Assembly (NCBI GenBank): GCA_031400715.1
Contig: JANNQK010000191.1
Coordinates: 1-11,572 of the forward strand
DNA length: 11,572 nt
From: VFMC01 sp031400715
GTDB taxonomy: Bacteria > Actinomycetota > Acidimicrobiia > Acidimicrobiales > Ilumatobacteraceae
Reading direction: 5' to 3'
This document shows, one piece after another, positions 4,731 to 11,201 of this stretch (position 1 is the first letter of the stretch; the number at the start of each line of letters is the position of its first letter). The notes beneath the pieces were generated by a model. The model was not told where the DNA came from. It was given only the letters and a program-made list of their open reading frames with translations, and ran no database searches. Made by a program: the position numbers and the translations under genes.

Positions 4731-6728
4731 GACGGCGGCGAACTGTTCGGCGATCTCGGCCTGAACACGAGCGACGAAGTCAGCGAGCGCGACATCGCGT
4801 TCCACGTCACCACCGCGCGGGTTCACCCCGAGCGTGTCGTTGGCGACATCGTCGTCGCCCACCACCAACACGTAGGGGATCTTGTCGAGCTTGGCCGAGC
4901 GGATGCGCTTGCCCAGTTGATCGCTCGAATCGACCACGTCGACCCGCAGCCCGGCTGCCTTCAGCCGCGCTGCGACATCGTGGGCGTGGGCCTCGTGTGC
5001 GTCCGCGACCGGCAGTACCCGCGCCTGCAGCGGTGCCATCCACGTCGGGAATGCTCCCGCGTAGTGCTCGATCAGCACGCCGAAGAACCGCTCCACCGAA
5101 CCGAAGAGCGCACGATGCAACATGATCGGACGATGGCGAGCGTTGTCGGCGCCGACGTACTCGAGCTCGAACCGCTCGGGCAGGTTGAAGTCGTACTGGA
5201 TGGTGCTCAACTGCCACGTCCGACCGATCGCGTCCTGCACGTCGATGTCGATCTTCGGGCCGTAGAACGCAGCGTCACCCTCCTTGATCTTGTACGTGAG
5301 GCCGTACTTCTCGAGCGCGCTCCGCAGTGCGTCGGTGGCCCGATCCCATGACTCGTCCGACCCCACGTACTTCTTGGGGTCCTTCGTCGACAGGTTCGCG
5401 GTGAAGTCGTGGAAGCCGAACGCCCGCAACACGCTCATGACGAAGTCGAGCAGCGAGGCGATCTCGTCGGCCGCCTGCTCTTCGGTGCAGAAGATGTGGC
5501 TGTCGTCCTGCGTGAACCCGCGGATCCGCATCAGACCGTGCAGCGTGCCCGCTCGCTCATAGCGATACACGTTGCCCAGCTCGAACAGCCGCAATGGCAG
5601 TTCGCGGTAGCTGCGCTGACGACTGCGGAAGATGAGGCAGTGCATCGGGCAGTTCATCGGCTTCATGTAGTACGTGCCGTTGTCCATCTCCATCGGCGGG
5701 TACATGCCGTCCTTGTAGAAGTCGAGGTGGCCCGACGTCTGGAACAGGTTGCCGTTGGCGACGTGCGGGGTGAACACGAACTGGTAGCCACCATTGGTGT
5801 GGCGCTCGCGGCTGTAGTCCTCCATCAGCTTGCGGACGATGGCGCCCTTCGGGTGCCAGACCGCCAGACCGCCGCCCAGTTCCTGCGGGAAGCTCAGCAG
5901 GTCGAGCTCGACCGCGAGCTTGCGGTGATCACGCTTTTCTGCCTCGGCCAGCCGGTGCAGATGTTCCTCGAGCGCCGACTTCGATTCCCAGGCCGTGCCG
6001 TAGATGCGCTGCAGCATCGGACCTTTCTCGTTGCCGCGCCAGTATGCACCGGCCACCTTCATCAGCTTGAAGTGCCCGAGCCTGTTGGTGGACGGTACGT
6101 GCGGGCCGAGGCAGAGGTCGACGAACTGGGGCGAGTTGCGATACACGCTGATCGTCTCGCCACTGCCGACCTCGCTGGTATCGAGATCGCTGGCGGCGAG
6201 ATCGCTGGCGGCGAGGCCAGCAACACCGGCCGACACCCGTTCGATGATCTCCCGCTTGTAGGGCTGGTCGGCGAACACCGCGAGCGCGTCGTCGCGCGGC
6301 AACTCGGATCGGACGAAGGGTTGGTCGGCCTTCATGATCTCGCGCATCCGGGCGGTGATCGCGTCGAGGTCGTCCTCGCTGAACGTGCGACCGCCGCCGA
6401 GCTCGAAGTCGTAGTAGAAGCCGTCGACGATCGCCGGCCCGATGGAGTACTTCGCGCCGGGGAACAGCTGGGTCACCGCTTGCGCCAACACGTGTGCCGT
6501 CGAGTGACGAAGCACGTGGCGACCCTCGTCGGAATCGGCCGTGACGATCGAGACCTGGGCACCATCCGGGAGCGGGCGACCGAGATCCCACTCCGCTCCG
6601 TTCACGACGGCTGCGATCGCCGCCTTCGCGAGGCGCGAGCCGATCGACGACGCAACGTCCGCAGTGGTGACACCCTCGTCGTACGAGCGCTGCGAGCCGT
6701 CTGGGAGAGAAATCGTGATCTGTGCCAT
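4728..6728 (-). CDS. thrS: Threonyl-tRNA synthetase
   Basis: This class II synthetase attaches threonine to tRNA-Thr in the cytoplasm. At 666 residues it is of normal length. The TGS domain covers about 1-62. The editing domain shows HSTAH (75-79) and the C-x-G-P-H motif with C206 and H210. The catalytic zinc ligands are C360 (MNCPMH), H411 (DDSHIF) and H538 (MLHRALFGS). Motif 2 is visible as NVYRYERAGTLHGLMRIRG and motif 3 as GSVERFFGVLIEHYAGAFP. The anticodon-binding domain fills about 568-666. A roughly 20-residue Ala/Ser/Asp-rich insertion lies at 168-190 in the editing domain, partly from a duplicated 15-bp unit. ATG 6728 gives the standard MAQITISLPDG start. A TAGACT -10 box ends 10 nt upstream, so the leader would be only a few bases. 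It converges on the RIO kinase gene. Confidence 0.98.
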   Translation of the reverse strand: MAQITISLPDGSQRSYDEGVTTADVASSIGSRLAKAAIAAVVNGAEWDLGRPLPDGAQVSIVTADSDEGRHVLRHSTAHVLAQAVTQLFPGAKYSIGPAIVDGFYYDFELGGGRTFSEDDLDAITARMREIMKADQPFVRSELPRDDALAVFADQPYKREIIERVSAGVAGLAASDLAASDLDTSEVGSGETISVYRNSPQFVDLCLGPHVPSTNRLGHFKLMKVAGAYWRGNEKGPMLQRIYGTAWESKSALEEHLHRLAEAEKRDHRKLAVELDLLSFPQELGGGLAVWHPKGAIVRKLMEDYSRERHTNGGYQFVFTPHVANGNLFQTSGHLDFYKDGMYPPMEMDNGTYYMKPMNCPMHCLIFRSRQRSYRELPLRLFELGNVYRYERAGTLHGLMRIRGFTQDDSHIFCTEEQAADEIASLLDFVMSVLRAFGFHDFTANLSTKDPKKYVGSDESWDRATDALRSALEKYGLTYKIKEGDAAFYGPKIDIDVQDAIGRTWQLSTIQYDFNLPERFELEYVGADNARHRPIMLHRALFGSVERFFGVLIEHYAGAFPTWMAPLQARVLPVADAHEAHAHDVAARLKAAGLRVDVVDSSDQLGKRIRSAKLDKIPYVLVVGDDDVANDTLGVNPRGGDVERDVALADFVARVQAEIAEQFAAV
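6183..6212 (-). repeat. Perfect 15-bp tandem duplication inside thrS
   Basis: Two identical 15-bp units (plus-strand GAGATCGCTGGCGGC) encode a doubled AASDL at about residues 173-182 of ThrRS. A degenerate third unit (GACCTCGCTGGTATC) lies next to them. They form part of a flexible insertion in the editing domain. Confidence 0.85.
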
Positions 6729-6738
6729 AGCACCACAA

Positions 6739-6744
6739 AGTCTA
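6739..6744 (-). promoter_or_regulatory. Putative -10 box of thrS (TAGACT)
   Basis: TAGACT on the minus strand matches TANNNT and ends 10 nt before the thrS ATG, implying a leader of about 3-4 nt. No Shine-Dalgarno precedes the ATG, which fits leaderless or near-leaderless initiation. There is no room for a T-box riboswitch if this promoter is used. Confidence 0.4.
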
Positions 6745-6797
6745 CGAGTGCCGCCCTCGCGACAGCGGGAGGGTTTCTCTGCACGGTGTCCGGGTAC

Positions 6798-6809
6798 GTC
6801 GCATGCGAC
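6798..6809. promoter_or_regulatory. Perfect 12-bp palindrome between plsC-family gene and thrS
   Basis: GTCGCATGCGAC is a perfect palindrome in the 96-nt gap. It lies 70 bp before the thrS start and about 16 bp after the end of the acyltransferase. A second dyad, CCCTC and GAGGG (6754-6758 and 6769-6773), sits just upstream of the -10 box. Either could be an operator, or the remains of a terminator. There is no direct evidence. Confidence 0.25.
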
Positions 6810-6824
6810 CCAGCGCCAGGCCGA

Positions 6825-7616
6825 TCAGCTGGCGGCCGCCCCAGCCATCTCGTGGATCATCTGTTGCTCGTCGCCGACGTGGGCGACTCTGGCTGCGACG
6901 GGCGACGGCTCGGCGTCGGCCGACTTGCCGGCATACACGTTCCGGTAGTCCTGACCGGTGAGCTCGCGGATCTCGAACATCAACTCGTCGGTGATCTGGC
7001 GCAACGCCCGGTGATCGTCGGCCCGGTCGCGATAGCGCTCGATCTTGATCGGCCGGCCGATCTTGATCGTGCAGTCCTTGCGGATCTTGGGCAACTTCGC
7101 ATCGGGAGGCTGGATCTCGCGCGTGCCGATCACGCCGACGGGAAAGATCGGGCAACCGACCTTCAGGGCCAGGCGCGCCGCTCCCGTTCGACCCTTGTAG
7201 AGGAACCCGTCGCGGCTGCGAGTGCCCTCGGGGAAGATGCCGAACAGCTCACCGCGGCGCAGCACACGCTCAGCGGTGTCGAGCGCCGCCTGGCTCTTGT
7301 CGCCACCACCCCGGTCGATCGGGATCATTCCCATGGCCGGGAAGATGAACTTGGTCTTCCAGGAGTCCATGTACTCGGCCTTGCCGACGAAGCTGATGTT
7401 GCGTGGAACGTGCAACATCAGGAATGCGCTGTCGAGGAAGCTGATGTGGTTCGGGCAGAGGATCGCCGGGCCGCTCTCGGGCAACCGGTCGAAGCCCTCG
7501 AGATCGAAGTGCCACAACCGGTTGGACACCGGTTTCGCGACGCGACGGAAGCGGGTCTGCAGCTTGCCTGCACCTTCGGCATTCAACGCTCGGCCCTCCA
7601 TCCCGCGGAACGCCAC
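6825..7616 (-). CDS. plsC: 1-acyl-sn-glycerol-3-phosphate acyltransferase family (PlsC)
   Basis: This 263-residue membrane-associated enzyme should acylate lysophosphatidic acid to phosphatidic acid, the precursor of CDP-diacylglycerol used by the nearby pgsA product. The catalytic H-x4-D motif is NHISFLD (N56-D62), and the acceptor-binding motif is FPEGTRS (128-134). FVGKAEYM (76-83) and MGMIPIDRGGG (95-105) are further family blocks. No long membrane helix is seen. The C-terminal 30 residues are variable. GTG 7616 is chosen because GGAGGA (complement of 7625-7630) precedes it by 8 nt; an in-frame ATG five codons later lacks such a site. It is 96 nt upstream of thrS on the same strand and may have its own TATCCT promoter. 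Actinobacteria carry several paralogues, so the exact acceptor is not certain. Confidence 0.87.
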   Translation of the reverse strand: MAFRGMEGRALNAEGAGKLQTRFRRVAKPVSNRLWHFDLEGFDRLPESGPAILCPNHISFLDSAFLMLHVPRNISFVGKAEYMDSWKTKFIFPAMGMIPIDRGGGDKSQAALDTAERVLRRGELFGIFPEGTRSRDGFLYKGRTGAARLALKVGCPIFPVGVIGTREIQPPDAKLPKIRKDCTIKIGRPIKIERYRDRADDHRALRQITDELMFEIRELTGQDYRNVYAGKSADAEPSPVAARVAHVGDEQQMIHEMAGAAAS

Positions 7617-7666
7617 CGGTGGGTTCCTCCCGGATGAGGGACCGTCGCGAGCAGCGCCGCAGGAAG

Positions 7667-7672
7667 AGGATA
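7667..7672 (-). promoter_or_regulatory. Possible -10 box of the plsC-family gene (TATCCT)
   Basis: On the minus strand TATCCT fits TANNNT and would give a leader of about 45 nt that contains the GGAGGA ribosome-binding site at 7625-7630. No -35 is recognisable. The 150-nt gap around it holds nothing else that looks coding. Confidence 0.3.
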
Positions 7673-7748
7673 CCCCACATGAGGGACGCGCCGGGGGGCA
7701 TGCGGTCGACAGCGCGTGAACGTTGCATGACGGAGGTGTGACCGCCGC

Positions 7749-7766
7749 GCGCGGGCGCCGCCGCGC
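7749..7766 (-). terminator. GC hairpin directly after mshC
   Basis: GCGCGG, loop GCGCCG, CCGCGC gives a perfect 6-bp all-GC stem that touches the mshC stop codon at 7767-7769. No T-run follows. Likely the end of the npdG-mshC transcript, though its composition also makes chance pairing easy. Confidence 0.4.
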
Positions 7767-8903
7767 TCAGAGATCGACGCCGAGGAGCGCCGCGGCCGCG
7801 CCGACGCCGATGCCCGCGGCGGCTGCAGCGTCGATCACCGCGATCGCGCCCGGTGTGTTCAGATCGTCGTCGAGCGCGGCGCGCACGTCGTCGAGCAACG
7901 ACCCGTCATCGTGGCCCCCGGAGAGAGCCCCGGCCGTCGCCGACGACCATGCCTCGAGCCGGTCGCGGTTGCGCGGCATGAGGGCGTCATCCCATTCCCA
8001 CTCGTAGCGATAATGGTGTTCGATGATCGCCAGGCGGATCGATCGCGGGTCCCATTCCGTTCGCAGCTTGTCGACGAACACCAGGTTGCCCAAGCTCTTG
8101 GACATCTTGTGGCCGTCCATGTACACCATCGCCACATGCATCCAGTGCTTGACGAACGATTCGCCGGTGGCGGCCTCGCTCTGCGCACGTTCGCACTCGT
8201 GGTGGGGGAAGATCAGGTCGCTGCCGCCTCCGTGGAGGTCGATCGTCGACCCGAGCTCGCGCAGGGCGAGCGCACTGCACTCGATGTGCCAACCGGGTCG
8301 GCCTGGACCCCACAAGGTGTCCCAGCTGGGCTCGTCGTCGGCTGACGGGTGCCACAGGACGAAATCGAGGGGATCACGCTTGTTGGGGTCGTCGAGATTG
8401 CCGCCCCGCTGGCGGGCGAAATCGATCATCTGCTCCCGCGAGTAGTGGCTGACCGTGCCGAACGAGGGGAACTTCGAGACGTCGAAGTACACGCTGCCAC
8501 CCGCCACATAGGCGAAACCTCGGTCGAGCACCATGCCGATGAAGCCACGGATGTCGGGTATGGCCGACGAAGCCCGAGGGGTTGAATACACCGGCAGGGC
8601 GTTGAGCGCCGTCATGTCGCGTTCGAAACGAGCCTCCTCGCCGGCGGCGAGGTCGAGGTAGTGCACCCCGAGCTCGCGGGCTTTGGCGAACAGCGGATCG
8701 TCGACATCGGTGACGTTGCGGACGCACTTGACGGTGTGTCCGATGTCGATGAGGCGCCGTTGCAGCACGTCGTAGGTGATGAAGGTGGCCGCGTGGCCGA
8801 GGTGGGTCGCGTCGTACGGGGTGATGCCACATGTGTACATGAGCACCTGTTCTCCCGGTTCGAACGGCACCACGGCACGCTGGGCGGTGTCGTAGAGCTG
8901 CAT
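7767..8903 (-). CDS. mshC: Mycothiol ligase: L-cysteine:GlcN-Ins ligase
   Basis: MshC joins L-cysteine to glucosaminyl-inositol using ATP, releasing AMP and pyrophosphate, in mycothiol synthesis. The protein (378 residues) is related to class I cysteinyl-tRNA synthetase. The block MYTCGITPYDATHLGHA is typical of MshC, where true CysRS has CGPTVYD. The HIGH equivalent is HLGH (34-37) and the KMSKS loop is at 266-270. Expected zinc ligands are C25, C209 (GWHIECS) and H234 (FPHHE). The C-terminal tRNA-binding extension of CysRS is absent, and the protein ends with an Ala-rich helix; it is slightly shorter than the roughly 410 residues of mycobacterial MshC. ATG 8903 lies 2 nt after the npdG stop, so translation is probably coupled. 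Its substrate derives from inositol 1-phosphate, also used by the nearby pgsA product. Confidence 0.92.
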   Translation of the reverse strand: MQLYDTAQRAVVPFEPGEQVLMYTCGITPYDATHLGHAATFITYDVLQRRLIDIGHTVKCVRNVTDVDDPLFAKARELGVHYLDLAAGEEARFERDMTALNALPVYSTPRASSAIPDIRGFIGMVLDRGFAYVAGGSVYFDVSKFPSFGTVSHYSREQMIDFARQRGGNLDDPNKRDPLDFVLWHPSADDEPSWDTLWGPGRPGWHIECSALALRELGSTIDLHGGGSDLIFPHHECERAQSEAATGESFVKHWMHVAMVYMDGHKMSKSLGNLVFVDKLRTEWDPRSIRLAIIEHHYRYEWEWDDALMPRNRDRLEAWSSATAGALSGGHDDGSLLDDVRAALDDDLNTPGAIAVIDAAAAAGIGVGAAAALLGVDL

Positions 8904-8905
8904 CG

Positions 8906-9601
8906 TCAGGCCTGCAACGCCCGCGGGTCGCGCTTGATTCCGGTGAGCTTCGGAGCGACGCGCGTCTTGTAGCGGACGTTCAACTGCAACAACACCGCGG
9001 TGAATGCCTCGATCGCCGTCGCGTTCGACAACTCCCCGGCATCGAGCGGGCGGCACCCTGGGATCTTGGCGACCATGTCGCTGATGGTGCGCACCGCGTC
9101 CTTGTCGTCGCCGCAGATCAGCACGTCGGAATCGATCGGTTCGCCGAGATGACCGAGTTCGGTTGCAGGCAGGTGGTGGAACGCGGCCACGACCCGAGCC
9201 TTCGGCACGGCCGCCTGCACATGTGCGGCCACGCTGCCGCGCGGTGGGACGAGCGGCTGGAACTCGTGGCCGACGCGAACGAGCGCGTTGGCCATGCTGA
9301 CCACCACTTTGCCCGCCAATGCGTCGGCGTTCTCCTGTGCGGTGGTCGCGGCAGAATCCCATGGCGTCGCGATCACCACCACGTCACAGTCGGCAGCCTG
9401 GGGATTGTCGCCGTACGACAGCAGCGGCGCGATGTCGGGCCAACGCTGCACCATCCCGTCGCGGGCTTCCATGGCGCGGTACTTCGAACGTGAACCGATC
9501 ACCACCTCGTAGCCGATCGACGCGAGCCGCGCCGCCAGCGCGCTGCCGGCCGGCCCCGTTCCACCCAGTATCCCGATGCGCATCGAGACAGCCTTGCACA
9601 T
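8906..9601 (-). CDS. npdG: F420-dependent NADP reductase
   Basis: This cytoplasmic enzyme transfers hydride between NADPH and the deazaflavin coenzyme F420. It has 231 residues from ATG 9601. The Rossmann dinucleotide motif GILGGTGPAG starts at about residue 10, and SR at the end of the second strand (IGSRSKYRA) fits binding of the NADP 2'-phosphate. VVIATPW, VVSMANALV and the F420-pocket segment VVAAFHHLPA follow the family order. ATG 9601 is preceded by GAGGTGA with 7-nt spacing, an excellent ribosome-binding site. The usual family start (MRIGILGG) is the ATG at 9583, so six extra residues (MCKAVS) are predicted. It is divergent from the InhA-type fabI and coupled to mshC. This implies the host makes F420. 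Family confident; direction of catalysis is not shown by sequence. Confidence 0.88.
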   Translation of the reverse strand: MCKAVSMRIGILGGTGPAGSALAARLASIGYEVVIGSRSKYRAMEARDGMVQRWPDIAPLLSYGDNPQAADCDVVVIATPWDSAATTAQENADALAGKVVVSMANALVRVGHEFQPLVPPRGSVAAHVQAAVPKARVVAAFHHLPATELGHLGEPIDSDVLICGDDKDAVRTISDMVAKIPGCRPLDAGELSNATAIEAFTAVLLQLNVRYKTRVAPKLTGIKRDPRALQA

Positions 9602-9608
9602 GCGACCT

Positions 9609-9638
9609 TCACCTCAACAAGGAGGAAGCCAGGAGGTG
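9609..9638. promoter_or_regulatory. Overlapping ribosome-binding-like sequences on both strands
   Basis: On the minus strand GAGGTGA (9615-9609) serves npdG at ATG 9601. On the plus strand AAGGAGG (9619-9625) is followed 10 nt later by a GTG (9636-9638) that is in frame with fabI, and a second AGGAGG (9631-9636) overlaps it. These decide between two possible fabI starts. Confidence 0.5.
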
Positions 9639-9673
9639 GACCGGCAAGGAACCGTCGCTGCTCCACACACGAG

Positions 9674-9679
9674 TAGGTT
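9674..9679 (+). promoter_or_regulatory. Putative -10 box of fabI (TAGGTT), leaderless start
   Basis: TAGGTT fits TANNNT and is followed by GCTCGAC (7 nt) and the ATG at 9687, the spacing expected for a transcript beginning at the start codon. No clear -35 is seen. Confidence 0.45.
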
Positions 9680-9686
9680 GCTCGAC

Positions 9687-10457
9687 ATGGGTCTGCTCGA
9701 GGGGAAGAACATCGTCGTCACCGGGGTGCTCACCGACGCGTCGCTCGCGTTCGGGGTGGCTGCACTGGCGCAGCAGGAAGGCGCGCACGTCATGCTCACC
9801 GGCGCCGGTCGCGCCCTCAGCCTCACCGAACGCACGGCGCGAAAACTGCCGTCCCCGGTGCCGGTGTACGAACTCGATGTCACCAAGCCCGAACACCTCG
9901 TGTCCGCGCGCGAACACGCGCGCGAGCACTTCGGAGGTCACGTCGACGCCGTGCTGCACTCCATCGGGTTCGCGCCCGAGGTGTGCCTCGGCGACGACTT
10001 CATGGCCGCGACGTGGGACGACGTGCAGATCGCCGTCAACATCTCGGCCTATTCGTACAAAGCACTCGCCGATGCCTTCCTCCCTCTGATGGGTGCCGGC
10101 GGTGCGTTCGTGGGTCTCACGTTCGACAACACCGTTGCATGGCCGGCGTACAACTGGATGGGCGTTGCCAAGAGCGCGCTCGAGAGCGTGAACCGCTACC
10201 TGGCCAAGGAGCTCGGTCCGCGAGGCATCCGTTCGAACCTGATCGCCGCGGGCCCGGTCAAGACGATGGCCGCCAAGAGCATCCCCGGCTTCAAGAAGTT
10301 CGAGGACGTGTGGGACGACCGGGCCCCCCTGGGCTGGGACGTCACCGATTCCAGCGCCGTTGCCAAGGCATGCGTGGCCATGATGAGCGACTGGTTTCCC
10401 GCAACCACTGGCTCGATGATCCACGTCGACGGCGGGTATCACGCAGTCGGTGCCTGA
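9687..10457 (+). CDS. fabI: Enoyl-[acyl-carrier-protein] reductase, InhA type
   Basis: This NADH-dependent short-chain dehydrogenase/reductase performs the last step of fatty acid elongation, reducing trans-2-enoyl-ACP. The 256 residues resemble mycobacterial InhA along the whole length. The catalytic pair is Y155 and K162 (YNWMGVAKSALESVNRYLA), with F146 at the InhA F149 position. The nucleotide-binding parts are VTGVLTDASLAFG (11-23), the Asp of ELDV (62-65) and HSIGF (91-95, S92 matching InhA S94). The substrate loop AAGPVKTMAAKSIPGF is shorter than in InhA. ATG 9687 aligns with InhA (MTGLLDGK) and has a leaderless-type -10 box. A GTG at 9636 with strong AAGGAGG would add 17 residues. No fabG/mabA partner is adjacent, unlike mycobacteria. 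A hairpin terminator follows at once. Confidence 0.94.
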   Translation: MGLLEGKNIVVTGVLTDASLAFGVAALAQQEGAHVMLTGAGRALSLTERTARKLPSPVPVYELDVTKPEHLVSAREHAREHFGGHVDAVLHSIGFAPEVCLGDDFMAATWDDVQIAVNISAYSYKALADAFLPLMGAGGAFVGLTFDNTVAWPAYNWMGVAKSALESVNRYLAKELGPRGIRSNLIAAGPVKTMAAKSIPGFKKFEDVWDDRAPLGWDVTDSSAVAKACVAMMSDWFPATTGSMIHVDGGYHAVGA

Positions 10458-10458
10458 A

Positions 10459-10506
10459 CGGCAGCTCATCAGCGGTTGACGGCGTGGCTGATGCTCCCGG
10501 CTGCCG
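10459..10506 (+). terminator. Two-part stem-loop terminator after fabI
   Basis: One base after the TGA, CGGCAGC (10459-10465) pairs with GCTGCCG (10500-10506). Inside it CATCAGC (10467-10473) pairs with GCTGATG (10487-10493), leaving a 13-nt loop. Both 7-bp helices are perfect. No T-run follows, as usual in high-GC actinobacteria. Confidence 0.7.
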
Positions 10507-10594
10507 GCGCGCGGAGGTACTAGGACCAAAGGGCACTGACCTCGGACGAGCGCCAGGCGTGTCCTTGCTGTTCCTCCCATCCGGCCCAGCCGGA
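10506..10594 (+). other. Candidate structured leader of the Asp-rich secreted gene
   Basis: GGCGC (10506-10510) can pair with GCGCC (10550-10554), and GAGGT (10514-10518) with ACCTC (10539-10543). This leaves a 20-nt terminal loop that contains GGACCAAAGGGCACTG. A third small hairpin, TCCGG-cccag-CCGGA (10580-10594), lies just before the ribosome-binding site at 10605. The element could be RNA structure or a protein-binding region. I do not match it to a known riboswitch. Confidence 0.3.
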
Positions 10595-10615
10595 CTCACC
10601 CGCCAGGAGATCAGC

Positions 10616-11182
10616 ATGAACAAGACCCTCGTATGGACCGTCGCCGGCATCGCGACCGTCGGATTCGGCATCCCCGTGTCCGCCGGATTCCTCTCACCGG
10701 GCACGTCCACGGTTCCACGGACGGAGATCGTGGTGCCGCCCACCAGCAGCTCGGATGCATCTACCAGTACGACCTCGAGTTCGACCCCCGACACGATTGC
10801 GACCGTCACCGGCGTCAGCACCACACCGGTGAAGCAGAGCACGACCTCCGCACCCGACAACTCGCTGCCTGGTGTCTCGGCACCCGACAACTCGGCACCC
10901 GACAACTCCACGGTGACGAGCGCCGAGGACATCAGCGGCCCATGTGACGAGGCCGAGCACGCGAACGACCCGCGTTGCACCGGGGTGAGCGGTGCCGTCG
11001 TCAAGGGTGATCATGACGACGGCGATCACGACGGCGACGACGCTGATGAAGACAACAGCGGTCACGACGACAGCGACGACGACGGCGACGACGCTGATGA
11101 AGACAACAGCGGTCACGGCGGCGACGACAGCCAGGAGGACAACAGCGGTCACGACAGCTCGAACAGCGGCTCCGACGACTGA
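10616..11182 (+). CDS. Exported Asp/His-rich low-complexity protein
   Basis: The protein has 188 residues and matches no enzyme family I recognise. Residues 5-23 form a hydrophobic stretch after MNKT, ending VSAGF, which fits a signal peptide or a single anchoring helix. A Ser/Thr-rich linker (about 29-78) follows, then three APDNS repeats (79-98), and a short segment with two Cys (C110, C121: GPCDEAEHANDPRC) that could form a disulfide. The tail (131-188) is extremely rich in Asp, His, Gly, Asn and Ser with repeated DEDNSGH (144-150, 161-167; variant 173-179). Such a tail probably binds divalent metal ions or stays extended at the surface. ATG 10616 has AGGAG with 6-nt spacing. Hairpin-rich gaps flank it on both sides. 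Export likely; function unknown. Confidence 0.78.
   Translation: MNKTLVWTVAGIATVGFGIPVSAGFLSPGTSTVPRTEIVVPPTSSSDASTSTTSSSTPDTIATVTGVSTTPVKQSTTSAPDNSLPGVSAPDNSAPDNSTVTSAEDISGPCDEAEHANDPRCTGVSGAVVKGDHDDGDHDGDDADEDNSGHDDSDDDGDDADEDNSGHGGDDSQEDNSGHDSSNSGSDD
11030..11153 (+). repeat. Tandem repeats encoding the Asp/His-rich tail
   Basis: A 37-bp sequence occurs identically at 11030-11066 and 11081-11117 (period 51 bp). Its last 16 bp, GACAACAGCGGTCACG, occur again at 11138-11153. Period and offsets are multiples of three, so the frame is kept. The exact identity suggests recent duplication. Confidence 0.88.
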
Positions 11183-11201
11183 CCCGTTCTCGCACTCACA
11201 C

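Noticed and set aside
6729..6824. T-box riboswitch upstream of thrS
   Set aside because: The gap is only 96 nt and shows no T-box consensus or specifier stem; the -10 box lies almost at the start codon.
5409..7637. Very long plus-strand ORF (742 codons) opposite thrS and the plsC-family gene
   Set aside because: It lies antisense to two firmly identified genes, has no family match and spans their intergenic gap. Long open antisense frames are expected in GC-rich DNA with strong third-position bias.
7767..8903. Cysteinyl-tRNA synthetase
   Set aside because: The CGITPYDATHLGHA block and the missing C-terminal tRNA-binding region point to MshC instead.
8904..9362. N-terminal extension of the mshC frame to 9362
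   Set aside because: The upstream in-frame part overlaps npdG, is Arg-rich and lacks similarity; ATG 8903 directly follows the npdG stop.
10514..10540. DosR/DevR-type box in AGGACCAAAGGGCA
   Set aside because: Only about 9 of 14 core positions fit the palindromic consensus and the right half is poor.
10506..10594. Cyclic di-GMP (GEMM) riboswitch
   Set aside because: The characteristic GGGCAAACC and GGGACGCAAAGCC blocks are absent.
11030..11153. CRISPR-like repeat array
   Set aside because: The repeats are in frame within a coding region, overlap in composition with their spacers and encode a low-complexity tail.
11130..11170. RTX or dockerin calcium-binding repeats in the Asp-rich tail
   Set aside because: The GGxGxDxxx nonapeptide of RTX and the DxNxDGxxxxxD loop of dockerin are not present; only general Asp richness is.
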